64,000 nt of DNA from Elymus sibiricus (GCA_039707655.1 CM077666.1:242078166-242142165), one strand, 5' to 3'. Counted from the first letter of the stretch, positions 10,009 to 21,855 are shown. Translations and numbers: made by a program. Notes: generated by a model not told the origin, from the sequence alone.

Positions 10009-13000
10009 AATGTTATCAAAAAATAAACCGGGGCTGGGCATTTTTCTATTATATATACTTAAGACAGAAGACTAACTAGCAATTACGTTGTCCACATAGA
10101 TTAAATTATCATAATCGTTAATTCCTGATATTGATGGTTGAGATTTAAAGATGTAACTTACATACAAATATTATTTTGATGTACAACATGTCACGTACAA
10201 ATAGTTTTTTTCCTTTTTTGAACCCTCACGTACAAATAGTCCAACATGCCCAAGATGATCGCACGTTTTTGTTTTTTTTGAAAGCGGTAGCATTGAATGG
10301 TTGAGACTAAAGGAAGGATAAAAAGGTTACCTAAAGTGATTCGCAAAAAACAGGTTACCTAAAATATCTTTCACGTGCAAACAAGTCTATCACGATATGA
10401 TAACTCCGAGAAACAAGCCTACGATGAAATGATACAGATTGAATCTTTTTTGATACAGATTGAATCTTTCTTTTTTTGTGGGAAGATACAGATTGAATCT
10501 GAATCTAACTCAGACACGTTAAAAAAGACATGTGCATAAGTTAAAAAAAAAGACATGTGCTGACCCGATCATGCACATCTTAAAAAGGAATTCCGGGGGA
10601 AAAGTATCTCGGACTACAAATCAGATCATGTATATACTTTAAATAAGAAAATACGTGCATGTCTCTCCGGGGAAGAAATATGCTTTGCATTAATCATTCA
10701 ATCTACTACAAACTCTAGCCTCTCCATGCCCTAAAAAAACAACGTGTACATGCACGAGGCATTTTTTGTGTGTGCCTGGGACACGCACAGGCCATTTTTA
10801 TTTAGATTCTCACAAGCCATATATCGATCCTGTAGGTTCACGTGTATCTGTCACATATGGACTTAGGTAGCAAGCAAATTTAAACTTGAAAGCTAAACTA
10901 TCGAGACATCCTGCTAAATCATGCAAAAGGTCATGGAACCAGTATAAAATGCGAAACTATAAAAAAAATTATTTTTAGCTGTGAAATCATCATATGCAGA
11001 ATTGATCATGGTTTTTTTATTGCCGGGAAATAATTGATCATGGTTGACCAGGATGTCGAGCCAGCGTATTCATTTTTTTTTGCAGGTGAGCCAGAGTATT
11101 CTAAATAACTACAAAGACATCTCTTATTAGATGAAAACTACAAATATATATCCTACAAAGACTGCTGAACAGGAAAAAATGAATTAGTGATTTAAAATGT
11201 AAGCTCATGCTTACCAACATGGACAAAAAAAAACCTTTGACAAGATTATCAAAGAGAAAGGAAAAAATAATAACAACTTTCTACAAATATAAACCAATAA
11301 ATACTTGCATTAGATGGTCAGGCTACATAGACAATTAAAGTAAGAGGATACTGTCACGAGCATACGGAAGCATGGTTGGAACATCGAGAGGCATAATATT
11401 GTACTATCAAGAAACTGCAACACAAAAAAGTAGCGATACAGATAGAGGAAGAGAACATAACAAGTGGCGATACAGATAGTGGAATATAATACTGTACTAT
11501 CAAGAAACTGCAACACAAAAAAGTAGCGATACAGATAGAGGAAGAGAACATAACAAGTGGTGATACAGATAGTGGAATATGTGCATTAGTCATTTAGTAT
11601 CACGCAATGATGTCTTCAACAACAATAATACATTCAATAAAAAGGTTTTAGCAATTTAGACCATGTTTCCTAAGGAGGCACATCCCAAACTATAATTGTT
11701 GCTTTGTATCTTCATGTTATAATAATGGTAAAATTGCAACTCAGCTAGCATTTGATTGTGGGAATAAATAACGACCGTTGAAAAATAAAGAGAAAACATA
11801 AAGATTAGTATGGAATTATGTTGTTCTACATTGTAGGATGCTGATAAGTATCATAGATTTATGTGTTTACTGATAATAATACCTTAAACTTAGAGTTCCC
11901 AGCAAATTCTAATCATGATTTCTTGAGTGACTGCGACATAACATTTACTATTCACCGATTACATTAGATTAGATTGGCAATTGGTATAAAAATTGCATTA
12001 TAAGAACGTAGATAGGCATATATATGCCACTGTACTAATAAACAAAAGTGCAGTATGGATGGTGCAAAGGAATGTTTAGATTTTCTCAGTAAAAAATCCC
12101 AAAAAATTGGGTGCAAAGATATATGCCGCCAGATGAGAAAAATGGAGAGGTGAAAAATAGAGAGTATCAAAGCCTTTGGCATGGAAGGACACATATCATT
12201 ATCCTTTCAGCATTTTGTGGTCAAACATCACAATATTTATCAACAATTTTATAAAAGGGAAATATTTCTACCAATGTTTAATACCCTTTTCTCAAGATAT
12301 AAATTATGGCTATTTTTTCTAATAGATTGCAGTGACGGATCACATGAAAGAAGATATGCAGAGAAAACCACCAAAAATAAATTAAACAGTAAGTCTAGCC
12401 GTGCAAATGCGTGGGTCACACTGCTAGTTATATATAAAATTAGATAATTAGCGTGTTATTGCTCAAAAAAAGAGTGTGTTATTATTACATTGGTCCTTAA
12501 ATCTGAGCAAGCTTTTGTACGCAATCACCAGGATTTTCGTTGTCAAAAAGAACCAGGATTTTCCTTGCGAACTTCTGTTAAAAATTATTTTTTATAAGTT
12601 AATAAGACATGGGATATTTTTTTAATATATATGTATCTATTAAATATATGATAATAATAATATATAATAGCATAGAATAATTTAAATATGTATAATATAG
12701 TTAGAAGGAAAACATAAGTTGGACCTGGCATTCTTATTCTTATATATAGAAAAATAGAAAAGAGTTCTGCGTTTTCTTCAAAAAAACATAAGTTGGGCTG
12801 CGGATGTTTAAGACAAAATGAAACCTAGGCTGGGAGGCCCATGGGCCAGTAGATACATGCTGGAGCTCAAAACAATAAGTTTAAAACACTGTGTCGGCAT
12901 GTCGTGGGCTGCGCCCTGCGCATGTTAAAAAACAAAACTTAGGCTGGGCAGGCCACAACCCAGCTGATACTTGTTCGCCCTCTGAAAAAATTATACCTGC

Positions 13001-13112
13001 TAGCTCCCCAATGACAGTCTTCGTTGTAAATTTATCTCGTTTATTGACTACGTTGACAAACCCGTGGGCCCCAACGTCAGTATACCATTAGCAGAAATGA
13101 ATATCCATTTCT
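10009..13112. other. AT-rich unclassified intergenic DNA
   Basis: I see no LTR ends, transposase or convincing coding frame. The DNA is AT-rich with many homopolymer runs; the repeated TACAGATTGAATC at about 10434-10500 is a local duplication. A 93-bp tandem repeat is listed separately. It may hold old, decayed transposons that I cannot recognise. Confidence 0.5.
11401..11580. repeat. 93-bp tandem duplication
   Basis: Copy 1 is at 11401-11493 and copy 2 at 11494-11580. Both start GTACTATCAAGAAACTGCAA. They differ at only about one base over the shared length (GTGGCGATAC versus GTGGTGATAC), which suggests a recent event. The shorter CGATACAGATAG is repeated within each unit. Confidence 0.85.
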
Positions 13113-13290
13113 GAGAGAAAGCTTTTTTCCAATGAGGCACTTGCTTGCGTAGGGCCATGGACCTTGTGGGTCCCGACTGTCAGCCTCTCTACGTACAGGA
13201 CGGGAACGAACCGGAGCCGGGGAAGATGGGGTAGTGTAGTAGTAGGTTGCGCGCCTTCTTTCTGTCGAGTACGCCGCAGTAGCCCAGTAG
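13113..13290. repeat. Degenerate third copy of the 80-bp/tail block
   Basis: GAGGCACTTGCTTGCGT, CCATGGACCTTGTGGGTCCC and CAGCCTCTCTACGTACAG recur in the same order as the end of the unit array and tail start at 8678 and 9592, then GACGGGAACGA and GGGGAAGATGGGG. It is shorter and more divergent than copies 1 and 2. Confidence 0.65.
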
Positions 13291-14128
13291 CTACACCCCC
13301 TTCCCCGCACCTGCTCGGCCCAGGTTTAATTACCCCTGGTGCAGTTGCAACATTCCCAATTTTTTTGCCTCTGCTATTACTGACATGTGAGTCTCCCCTT
13401 GTCATCAACACACACCACCTCCAACATTAGCCAGAATTTCATCCCTAGTTTTCTCTGTTTTTCGCACTCTCAACATTGTCTGGGCATTTTGAAAATAGCA
13501 TATCTTTTTGACTGTGCATCATATGAAGATGTGCTATACATGAATGTTGATCAACATGATGTTAGCTTGCTGTTAGTTCCATTTTCGACCATGAATAAAG
13601 TTTGGAATATGTTGTTATCCCTGTTTGAAAAGGGCGTGTTGATATAAACGCTCTGCCTCTTAAACTTGCAGTTTCTTATCTGAAACTGAAACTTGCAGTT
13701 TCTTCTCTGAAAAACACATGGTCTGCACTTTTATATGAAACTATATTTTTGAAAGTACTAAAATAGATCTCTAGAATTCAGAAAATACTTCATATGCTCA
13801 ATACTACAAATATCTGAAATTCAAAAGACATTCATATCTGAAAGTACCCAAAATACACAACACAAAACACAATTCACAACCTGCAAATACTGATAACCCT
13901 AAGCTCCTCCTATGATTATTCGTTGGGGCACTCCCCTCCTATTCCTCGACAGTAGACCGCCGCCCCATGAGACGAGGTGAACGACGAGGGACCCTTGGAG
14001 AATAGCGGGGAAGCATTGTCGCGCCAACTGCTTTCCTCCTCTTGCGGTTGGTTACGATCGACGAAGACTCCACCGGCTCGCTCTTGACATGGCATCCTCA
14101 CAAACGGCACCGTGTGGATGATCAATCC
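13291..14128. other. Unclassified DNA, possible 3' region of the minus-strand ORF
   Basis: No repeat or coding frame is well supported. On the minus strand the part just below 14129 is GC-balanced and then becomes AT-rich, which would fit a 3' untranslated region of the ORF at 14129-14419. The frame at 13387-13647 (+) shows no domain. Confidence 0.3.
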
Positions 14129-14419
14129 TTAATCCTCTGGATGCTCAATCTTGGATCGATACTCCCACCACCTCCGCCTCACGACCGGATTCGGCGAATC
14201 TGTCTGCTCCATGGCCCAAAGGAGCAGCTCTGTGGACTCCCGCGCGACTCCATCCGAGTGGATCGCCGCCTTTTCGCTCTTTTTCAGATATTTGGCCATC
14301 GCCATCACCGTCGCTGCTAATTGCCGCTGGTTGTCAAACCAAGACTGTATATCCATCATCCAGGCTAGCTTCACAGGGTCACCGTCTACGATCGTCACGT
14401 ATCGGTTGTACTCCTCCAT
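14129..14419 (-). CDS. Small hypothetical protein, possible host exon
   Basis: A 96-codon frame starts MEEYNRYVTIVDGDPVKLAW and ends in EHPED before TAA. The ATG is preceded by GATCG and followed by G, an acceptable plant start context. The frame stays open upstream to 14623, but that part is a low-complexity Pro/Lys/His stretch made by a short repeat (TTTTGGAATGGAAGAGGAGC on the + strand), so I prefer the ATG at 14419. The sequence is amphipathic, with several Trp and a likely alpha-helical middle; there is no signal peptide and no domain that I recognise. It has no transposon hallmark and a balanced codon use unlike the AT-rich repeats. It could be a real small gene, an exon of a larger gene (see the putative exon near 36701-37030) or a captured gene fragment. 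Confidence 0.35.
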   Translation of the reverse strand: MEEYNRYVTIVDGDPVKLAWMMDIQSWFDNQRQLAATVMAMAKYLKKSEKAAIHSDGVARESTELLLWAMEQTDSPNPVVRRRWWEYRSKIEHPED

Positions 14420-14730
14420 CGATCTACTTCTCCACAACACCTTCACTCGCCGGCGGTGGTTTTGGAATGGAAGAGGAGCGGTAGCGGTTTTGGAATGGAA
14501 GAGGAGAGGAGCGGCGGTGGTCTTGGAATGCAAGAGGAGCGGCGGGCGGCGGTTTTGGATTGGACGAGAGCGGCGACGCGTTGTGAGTGGATCCATCCCA
14601 ATAACCTTACGAAGCGACCCCACATAAACTTGAGTACTGACCCCACGTTACCTAGTACTACCCTTATCTACAGTTAGATCTAGACCAACAGAAGGCTTAC
14701 AAAAATGCCTACCACCCTAAAACTTTGTTT

Positions 14731-14937
14731 TTAGTTTGCATATATAATTTGGTCAAAGTCAAACTTTGTAATGTTGGACTAACTTGGTAGGAAAAAATAC
14801 CAACATTCACAATATGAAATCAATATTATTAGATGCATCATGAAATTAACTTTCATATACCATATAACTTTGGTATTGTAGATGTTGATTTTTTTTATAT
14901 ATAAATTTGGTCAAAGTCAAAAGAAACGGAGGGAGTA
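14731..14937. mobile_element. Truncated Mariner/Stowaway-type element
   Basis: The right end reads AACGGAGGGAGTA: the CTCCCTCCGTT-type terminus on the other strand, followed by the TA target (14936-14937). The inside has mirrored AATTTGGTCAAAGTCAAA at about 14748 and 14904, and ATTGTAGATGTTGAT opposite an ACCAACATTCACAAT-like stretch, typical of grass DTT elements. The left terminus is missing or too decayed to place. Confidence 0.65.
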
Positions 14938-16535
14938 TTGAAGAGCTTGATAGGGTTGGTGTTGCCTGCATCATCATGCCGTGTTTCACAGCTTCCAAGA
15001 TTCACAACCAACTCATAAGATTCCCATAATAAGTACAAACAAAGATGCCTATGCATCTCAATGATTCATAGATCAGAGCCAATATTAACTTTAAAACTAA
15101 AACAAAGTTGTGAGAATGTGTACAGGTAAAGAAAAATCGATTGATGCTTCTCTGAGAAAAGAGTAATCCCTGGAAAAGTGCCAATATATCCAGCAAACCA
15201 TAAACCTAATTCTTGTAAGCTATTTGATTCAAGGATTTGCTGCAATACTGAAACTAGTCCAGTTTATGGACACGCATGTCAAACACCAGCAGATTAACAT
15301 GTTCTGCATAAGCGGGTTGCCAAGAACTTCTGGAACCATCCGAACATCTGTGCCATTCGAAGACACGTTATTTTAGATGGTGGCACTCACACTGAATATG
15401 CGGGTTCCATCCGAACATTTTTGCAGTTCCACTAAAATATAGCTGAATAACCCTGTTTGCACAGATAATGAAAAAGCGTGATTAATAAGTGGACTCAACG
15501 GTAGGCCTAAGAAGGCACATCGGCTCAATTCTCCTGGATACACCTTCTACAAGTGATGAACCAGGAAGGGCCTTGTGTCATTCCAATCACTTTTTTGTGT
15601 AGGTCAACTAAAATTAAGCACCCCTGTTTGCAGAAATACTTAAACGTGTCATTACTTCAAGAATGGGACTATTTAATGAAATGTATACTAACAAAGAGAA
15701 GCACTTTCATTATCTACATTGGAAATCAAATGATAGCGAAGACAGTAGATCTATTTTAACTGTATTATTACTTCATTTTATCAGTGGCACTAGCGGTGCC
15801 AAACATTGCCTCAAATTATTAGTGGCATTAGGTTAAGGTGCGAAATAATAACATTATTGCTTTCGCATGGTAGTGCCAAAACATTAGGACAAGATCACTA
15901 GCTGCATGCAGAGTCAATATGCAGGATCGTTCTGGCAAAGGGTAGTACCAAAAAGGAACATACCTCGTCATGGGAACCATATCTGCAATCAACGCCATAG
16001 TAGATGGGTTGACACCAGTCACCAACATGGATGATTATATTCATGCGACCTTTTTGTGCAGTTCACCTAAAATGAAGCAATGTTTGCATCATGCAGTTAG
16101 CAAGAAGTACTTGGTCCCATGAGCTGGCAGCTTCTTCAATAGTTGCACTAAAAATGAGCAACATCAAGGTTGGTCGTCAAGCTCGTGGAATGTGCAACTA
16201 TAATTTGGATATGCTTTTGTGCAGTTCATCTAAAATCAAGCGTCCATGTTCGTTACACAAATATGAGCAAAGTGCCATTGTGGTGACGCTAACGGCTAAT
16301 CTTGCAAAGGCTAATTAACTATTGGAGGAGATTAACCGCAGAGTTCCACGAGAAGGTTAGGAACTCCAATCACCCTTTGTGTGGTTCCACTAAAATCAAG
16401 AGACGTTGCCCGTGTGACATTTTAGTAGAACTGCACAAGACATTCTCTCCAAAAAAGAAGTGTTTTGTGCAGTTCACCAAAAGGTCGCAATAGCAACAAG
16501 GTGAAATGTATATCTCTGTTTGCACAAATAGGTAG
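14938..16535. other. Unclassified host stretch left of B, with a dispersed short motif
   Basis: The motif TGTGCAGTTCACCTAAAAT and variants recurs near 15421, 15597, 16051, 16219, 16377 and 16465, and once inverted at about 16421-16438. It is often followed by CCTGTTTGCA. Spacings of about 160-175 bp between several copies suggest a decayed tandem array. Near 15780-15835 lies TTATCAGTGGCA/GTGGCATTAGGTTAA, which resembles the array right of B at 35700-36170. No convincing coding frame. Confidence 0.5.
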
Positions 16536-16540
16536 AAAGG
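16536..16540. repeat. Target site duplication of B, left
   Basis: AAAGG, matched by 35680-35684 on the other side of B. Confidence 0.9.
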
Positions 16541-16976
16541 TGAGACGCCCCTGCTCGACCATGCACTAATCATACACGCAAATGCACACGATCGAGATCA
16601 GAGACTCACGGGAAGATATCACAACACAACTCTAAACATAATTAAAAGTCATACAAGCTTTATATTACAAGCCAGGGCCCTCGAGGGCTCGAATACATAA
16701 GCTCGAGTACAAGCGTTAGCGGAAGCAACAATATCTGAGTACAGACATAAATAGACAAGTTTGCCTTAAGAAGGCGAAAACAAACAACGGCTCTGATCAA
16801 AAGAGGCAAGGCCTCCTGCCTGGGAGCCTCCGAATCTACTCCTGGTCGGCGGTCTCCACATAGTAGTAGGCTCCACCGGAAGTGTAGTAGTAGTCGGCGG
16901 GATCAGCTGGCTCCTGGGATCCGTCATCTGGTCGCAGCAATCGGGTATGGGGGAAAAAGAGTAGCAAAGCAACCGT

Positions 16977-16999
16977 GAGTACTCATCCAAAGTACTCGC
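16977..16999 (-). promoter_or_regulatory. GAGTAC inverted-repeat block, B left LTR
   Basis: GAGTACTCATCCAAAGTACTC, read on the + strand, is an inverted repeat about 440 bp from the LTR 3' end. Equivalents: 22834-22856 and 29023-29046 (C), 32077-32099 (B right), 38513-38535 (D), 54426-54447 and 62014-62035 (F). It may mark the R/U5 or polyadenylation region. Confidence 0.45.
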
Positions 17000-17308
17000 A
17001 AGACTGACATCAGAACTATACTACTTATGCATCGGTATCAAAGGAATGGAGCTATATCTTTGGACTAAACTACAGAAATGCCAGAACAGAGAGGGAAAAG
17101 CCTAGCCTATCGGAGACTAGCGTCTTGCAGCATTAGAAGAGTGCAGATTAGCAGCATAACATAAAGTAACAAGCATGTAGAAGCAAAGCCCAGAGATCCT
17201 TCCTCGACTCCCTGCGAGAAAGCGATCCCGGAGCTTACAGTTAAAGTAACATGTATTCAGTTCAAGTTGTAGTAGATCGGCATACAACACTGAGCGTCCT
17301 GTTACCGT

Positions 17309-17360
17309 GGACACGGCTATTCGAATAGATAACTTCCCTGCAGGGGTGCACTACTATTAC
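17309..17360 (-). promoter_or_regulatory. Conserved LTR block, B left LTR
   Basis: Core GCCGTGTCC on the minus strand (17309-17317), with TTCGAA and CTGCAG next to it. The core starts 776 bp from the LTR 3' end. Confidence 0.7.
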
Positions 17361-17923
17361 CCAACATGCTCGATTAACTCTGGCCGGACAAACTTTTCCC
17401 GGTAATGCCCGGCCTCGGCTGATCGACACGACGTAGTCCTACCTAGGCTCATCAGAGAGGTCCCCGCCGGTCTACATCCTAAGTGCGCAGGGGTCTTGGG
17501 CCCATCGCCCTTTGCACTCTGGGTCGTTGTGAGGACGGTGGATACCAGCGCCATTGGCACGATCCGACCGTGCCACAATGCTGAACTGGACGTCTCACAG
17601 AGCTTTCGGCTGATACATACGGCGTCGAGGGTCCCATAACCATTATCCCACGTGGTGGTAGTGCGTATAGGCCAGCGGCCAACTCAGATCAAATACCCAA
17701 ATCCGTTAGAGTATTGGGAGCTCGCGGTGACGATCAGTACTCCTGTCACCCCGTCTCGAGGAAGGGAAACAAGGACCAGGCCCATCCCTCTCTAGGGCGG
17801 TCTCTGCCTGCCCGGCCGCGCCTCGTAATTATCTCGCGGGTACCCTCTTGGTCAACCCGACTTTAACCGTTATCTGTAGTAAAGTCAAAGTAACCGTGTT
17901 TTCACATCATCAAGAGGGAATCT

Positions 17924-18129
17924 GAGGAATCACCCTCGCTGGATTCCTACTCGATGTAATCCGTCAAGGAGAACCGGGAGGAATCACCCTCGATGGTCCA
18001 CACTTGAGGGGTTGCACGACAGAGTCATCATCGGGAAGGGGGAAAGCGAGGAATCACCCTCTGCAATCACCACCGATGTGCTATACTATAGAGATATCAT
18101 CGGGAGTGCAGTACGAGGGATCACCCTCG
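17924..18129 (-). repeat. Four GAGG/CCTC stem-loop repeats, B left LTR
   Basis: GAGGAATCACCCTCG-type units at 17924-17938, 17978-17992, 18048-18062 and 18115-18129, spaced 54, 70 and 67 bp. Each can fold as GAGG paired with CCTC. The right LTR has the same set at 33034-33048, 33088-33102, 33158-33172 and 33225-33239. Confidence 0.7.
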
Positions 18130-18908
18130 GCACTTGATAATAGCCCTGCAGAGTCGTACCACAAGGGGGGGTGTGTGCGGTGATGTGTCGGTTTCTGCAC
18201 TTCGATCACCTTGATCGAATATCGGTAGTGGAGCATGGCAACAAGGACCGGGGTGTGGGGCCGTTGAAGGATTGCTAAGCAACTTATACTAAGCAGTTTA
18301 GGATGACAGGTAAAGTAACAACAGTAGGTTACAAAATCAGGCTATGCATCAGAATGGGAGCAATCAATTAAAGTAGCAAAATCTAATGCAAGCATGGGAG
18401 AGAAAGAATAGGCGATATAGGGATGATCAAGGGGGTTTTGCTCGCCTGGAAGCTCTGCTGAAAGGGGCTTGTCGTCAGGGGCATAGTCGTACTCAGCAGC
18501 AGCGTCGGTCTCGGGGTCTACCGGAGAGAAGAGGGGGGGAAGAAACAATAAATACAAGCAACAAATGCAATCACAGATGCATGGCATGGCAACATGTTAT
18601 TCGAGGGGTGCCCTAATGCAGTACTACGCAAGTTAGTCGGAGCGGGAAAACATCTGGAGGTGTTTTACCAGCTTCGGGCAATTATCGGACAGATGAACCG
18701 GAGGGGAAAGTTTCATGTTCATCATGTTAGAGAGGTGTGGCAGGTATGTGGGTGGCATATTCGGATTCTTCATATTTTTCTGATCATTTTTCATATATAA
18801 ATTATTTTCATCCGAGTTACGGTTTATTTTATATGATTTTCCAAAGTTTTAATCATTTTCTGGAATTTCTGGAATTATTTAATTCGAATTATCCGAAACA
18901 GTAACATG

Positions 18909-18938
18909 TGACGTCAGCATGACGTCAGAGTGACGTCA
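18909..18938 (-). promoter_or_regulatory. Three TGACGTCA palindromes at 11-bp spacing, B left LTR
   Basis: Perfect TGACGTCA at 18909-18916, 18920-18927 and 18931-18938. This is the ACGT-core site bound by plant bZIP (TGA/CREB-like) factors. Start-to-start spacing is 11 bp, close to one helical turn. Confidence 0.7.
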
Positions 18939-19191
18939 TCGGGTCAAACCCGGCTGACCAGGGTCAAACCTAACCAGTGGGTCCCACTGGTCAGTGTCAT
19001 AGTAGCTAATTAGGGATTAATTAAACTAATTATAGATTAATTACGGGGGTGGGCCCCATATGTCAGTGACAGAGTAGTTAACAGCTTAGTTTTAATTAGT
19101 AAATAGTTAATTAAAAAGGTGGGGCCTATGTGTCATTGACTGGGGGTGCCCAGTCAGCAGTTTGACTGGGTCAACTGGGTCTAGTGGGATC

Positions 19192-19196
19192 CAGTG
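19192..19196. repeat. Target site duplication of C, left
   Basis: CAGTG, matched by 29491-29495. Confidence 0.92.
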
Positions 19197-20897
19197 TGTA
19201 ACATCCCCATGTAATAGCTACAGTAATCACCTTTTGATAATGCCAAGTCATCATGATTAACAGTGCTTGATCATCATTTGCATCATATCTCATTTCAAAT
19301 TCCAATTCAAATTTAAAGTGAAAAATAAAAGTTGTTCAAATCTGAAAACTAAAATGTTCATTAAATAGCAAATATTCCATAGCTAATTATGTTAAGAAAA
19401 ACAACATCACTAAAGTTCACTAAATAACTCTAACAACCTCAAAACAGTACCAAACAGCAACTTATATTACCTTTTTATTTAATTAAATTTCAAATGAAAT
19501 CCTATTTAGCTCAAACCAATTTCTGGCAGTGTTAAATATTGTCTAGTATTTAAATGGGCAACACTCATAGTTTACAAAACTAAATTGGTGGCTAAACTAT
19601 TTACTAAACAGAAACTAAAATAGAAAACAGAAAGGAAAAAGAAAGAAAAGGAAAAAGGCCGCACTGCTGGGCTCTAGTCAAACCGCCAGGCCCAACCCAC
19701 CTCCTCCTCCTCCCTCCTACTGTTCCTCCTCGGTCGCCCGCGCGCGTCCGACCCCGTCGCCGGCGAGCCGTCGTAGCCGTGACGCGGGGCCTGCTCCCCG
19801 CGTCGCTACAGGAGGAAGGCGGGGAGGATAAGAACGTCACCTCGCAACCCTAGACGTCTTCCCCGCGATATTTCCCCTCCTCTCGCTCGCCTGCCTCCTC
19901 CTCCCGCCATGGCCGCCTCTGCCTTCTCCGGCCACCGCGCGTTCGCGTAGCCACAGCCGCCATTTCGCCTCGCCGCCGTGACAGATCGAGCCGCCGCGGT
20001 CCGCTACGCCGTTTGGGACTACCCGTTGGAGCTCATCGCCGCTGCATCGTCCTCCCCGAGCTCGTCTTCCTCCTACGGCCGTCGCAGCCCCGCCGTCGAA
20101 TACGTCGCTGTCGAGCCCTCCCCGAGCAGACTACGCACACCTACCGGCTCCCGGTGAGCCAGCGCGTCTTTCCCCTCTCTTCTCGTGGTCGGATGTGCCC
20201 CCTAGCGAGCTCCCCCGACTTGCCCGAGCCCGCCGCCTGCACTCGTCGCAGGCGTCGTTTCGGCGACCAAATGGTCACCGGCTTGTGCCCGTTGTCCTCG
20301 CCGCGACGAGTAGAGCCCGCCTAGCCGTTTTGTTTGCCCGCAGCCGCTGACCCGCATCGGCCTGGACTCCAGCGTCCGCCGATGAGTTCGCCGCCGACGT
20401 TCCCGACCACCGCAGTCTCCGCCACCACCACCAAACGCCTCGTCGTCGTCCGCTCGTTCGAAAGAGCCCGGCTGCGCTCAAAATGGCGCCCTGTGCGCGA
20501 AACCCGAGCGCCGCCCGCGCCGCGCCGCCGCGAAACGCGCTCGCCGGCGTGATTCCGGCGAGTCGCCGGTCGCCGTCCGACGTGGCCGACTGGGCCCCGC
20601 CTCTGGGTCACTGACCCTGGGCCCCAGTGGGTCCGTTGACCGGGTTGACCTGGTCAACCTGCTGACTTGGTTGACCCGTGTCACTGACACGCGGGTCCCA
20701 CCCCAAATTTTTTTTTAATAAATAGATAATCTGTTAATTAATTAGTTAATTAATTGATTCACTAATCAGTCGCTGACAGGTCGGACCCGCCTGCTAATTA
20801 GGTTAATTATATAAATAAAACTTTGTTTAATTAAATCAGTCACTGACCAGTGGGACCCACTGGTTAAATTTGACTCTGGTCAGCCAGAGTTGACCGC

Positions 20898-20927
20898 TGA
20901 TGTCACTCCCACGTCATGCTGACGTCA
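20898..20927 (+). promoter_or_regulatory. ACGT-core triplet at 11-bp spacing, C 5' LTR
   Basis: TGATGTCA (20898), CCACGTCA (20909) and TGACGTCA (20920), again 11 bp apart. The first site looks like TGACGTCA after a CpG C-to-T change. Confidence 0.6.
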
Positions 20928-21701
20928 TAATGTACTGTTTCGGATAATTCTAAATTAAATAATTTCAGAAATTCCAGAAAATGATTAAAACTTTGAAAAT
21001 TAATATAAAATAAACCGTAACTCGGATGAAAATAATTTATATATAAAAAATGATCAGAAAAATGTGTAGAATCTGAATAACCTATCCACATGCCTGCCAC
21101 ACCTCTCTAATATGATGAACATGGAACTTTCCTCTCCAGTTCATCTGTCCGATAAATGCCCGGAGCTGGTAAAACACCTCCAGATGTTTCCCGCTCCGAC
21201 TAACTTGCGTAGTACTGCAATAGGGGAGTCCTCGTATAACGTGCTGCTATGCCATGCACCTGTGTTTGCTTGTGTTGCTTGTATTTATTGTTTCTTCCCC
21301 CCTCTTCTCTCCGGTAGACTCCGAGACCGACGCTGCCCCGGTGATCGACTACGTCCCCGACGACCCTTCCTCCTTTGCCGCAGAGCAACCAGGCAAGCAA
21401 AACCCTCTTGATCATAAGATATCGCCCATTCCTTCTCCCTCCTGCTTGCATTAGAATTTGCTGCTGCTATTGTTTTATCCTATTCTGATGCATAGCCTGT
21501 CGTTGTAACTGTTATTGATACCTGCCTGTTATTCGAGATGCTTAGTATAGGTTGGACGGTAAACCATCTGTGGCCCCTCTTCCTTGATGTAGTTGCCCCG
21601 CTTTAGTACCTGTGCCCGATCGATATGATCGAACGGGCTGAGAACAGCACATCACCGCACACCCCCTAAGTTGCTCGTCTCTGCAGAGCTAGCATCGAGT
21701 G

Positions 21702-21855
21702 CCGAGGGTGATACCTCTTATCTCACTTCAGATGATGCCTCTGTAGAATAGCTATCCGGATGTGGGTTACCGAGGGTGATTCCTCATTCATCACTTCCGA
21801 TAAAGCTTTCGTCGTGCAACTCCTCGAGTGGGAATCCATCGAGGGTGATTCCTCG
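21702..21855 (+). repeat. Three GAGG/CCTC stem-loop repeats, C 5' LTR
   Basis: CCGAGGGTGATACCTC at about 21702, CCGAGGGTGATTCCTC at about 21770 and TCGAGGGTGATTCCTCG at about 21839, spaced 68-70 bp. The 3' LTR has them at about 27891, 27959 and 28028. They correspond to the B repeats read on the other strand. Confidence 0.7.

Noticed and set aside
14420..14623. N-terminal extension of the minus-strand ORF at 14129-14419
   Set aside because: Encoded by a short repeat (TTTTGGAATGGAAGAGGAGC units) and Pro/Lys/His-rich; more likely leader than protein.
19604..20690. Several 60-100-codon frames in C LTRs, also at 26010-26877
   Set aside because: GC-rich LTR sequence with frames on both strands; the two LTR copies break each other's frames.
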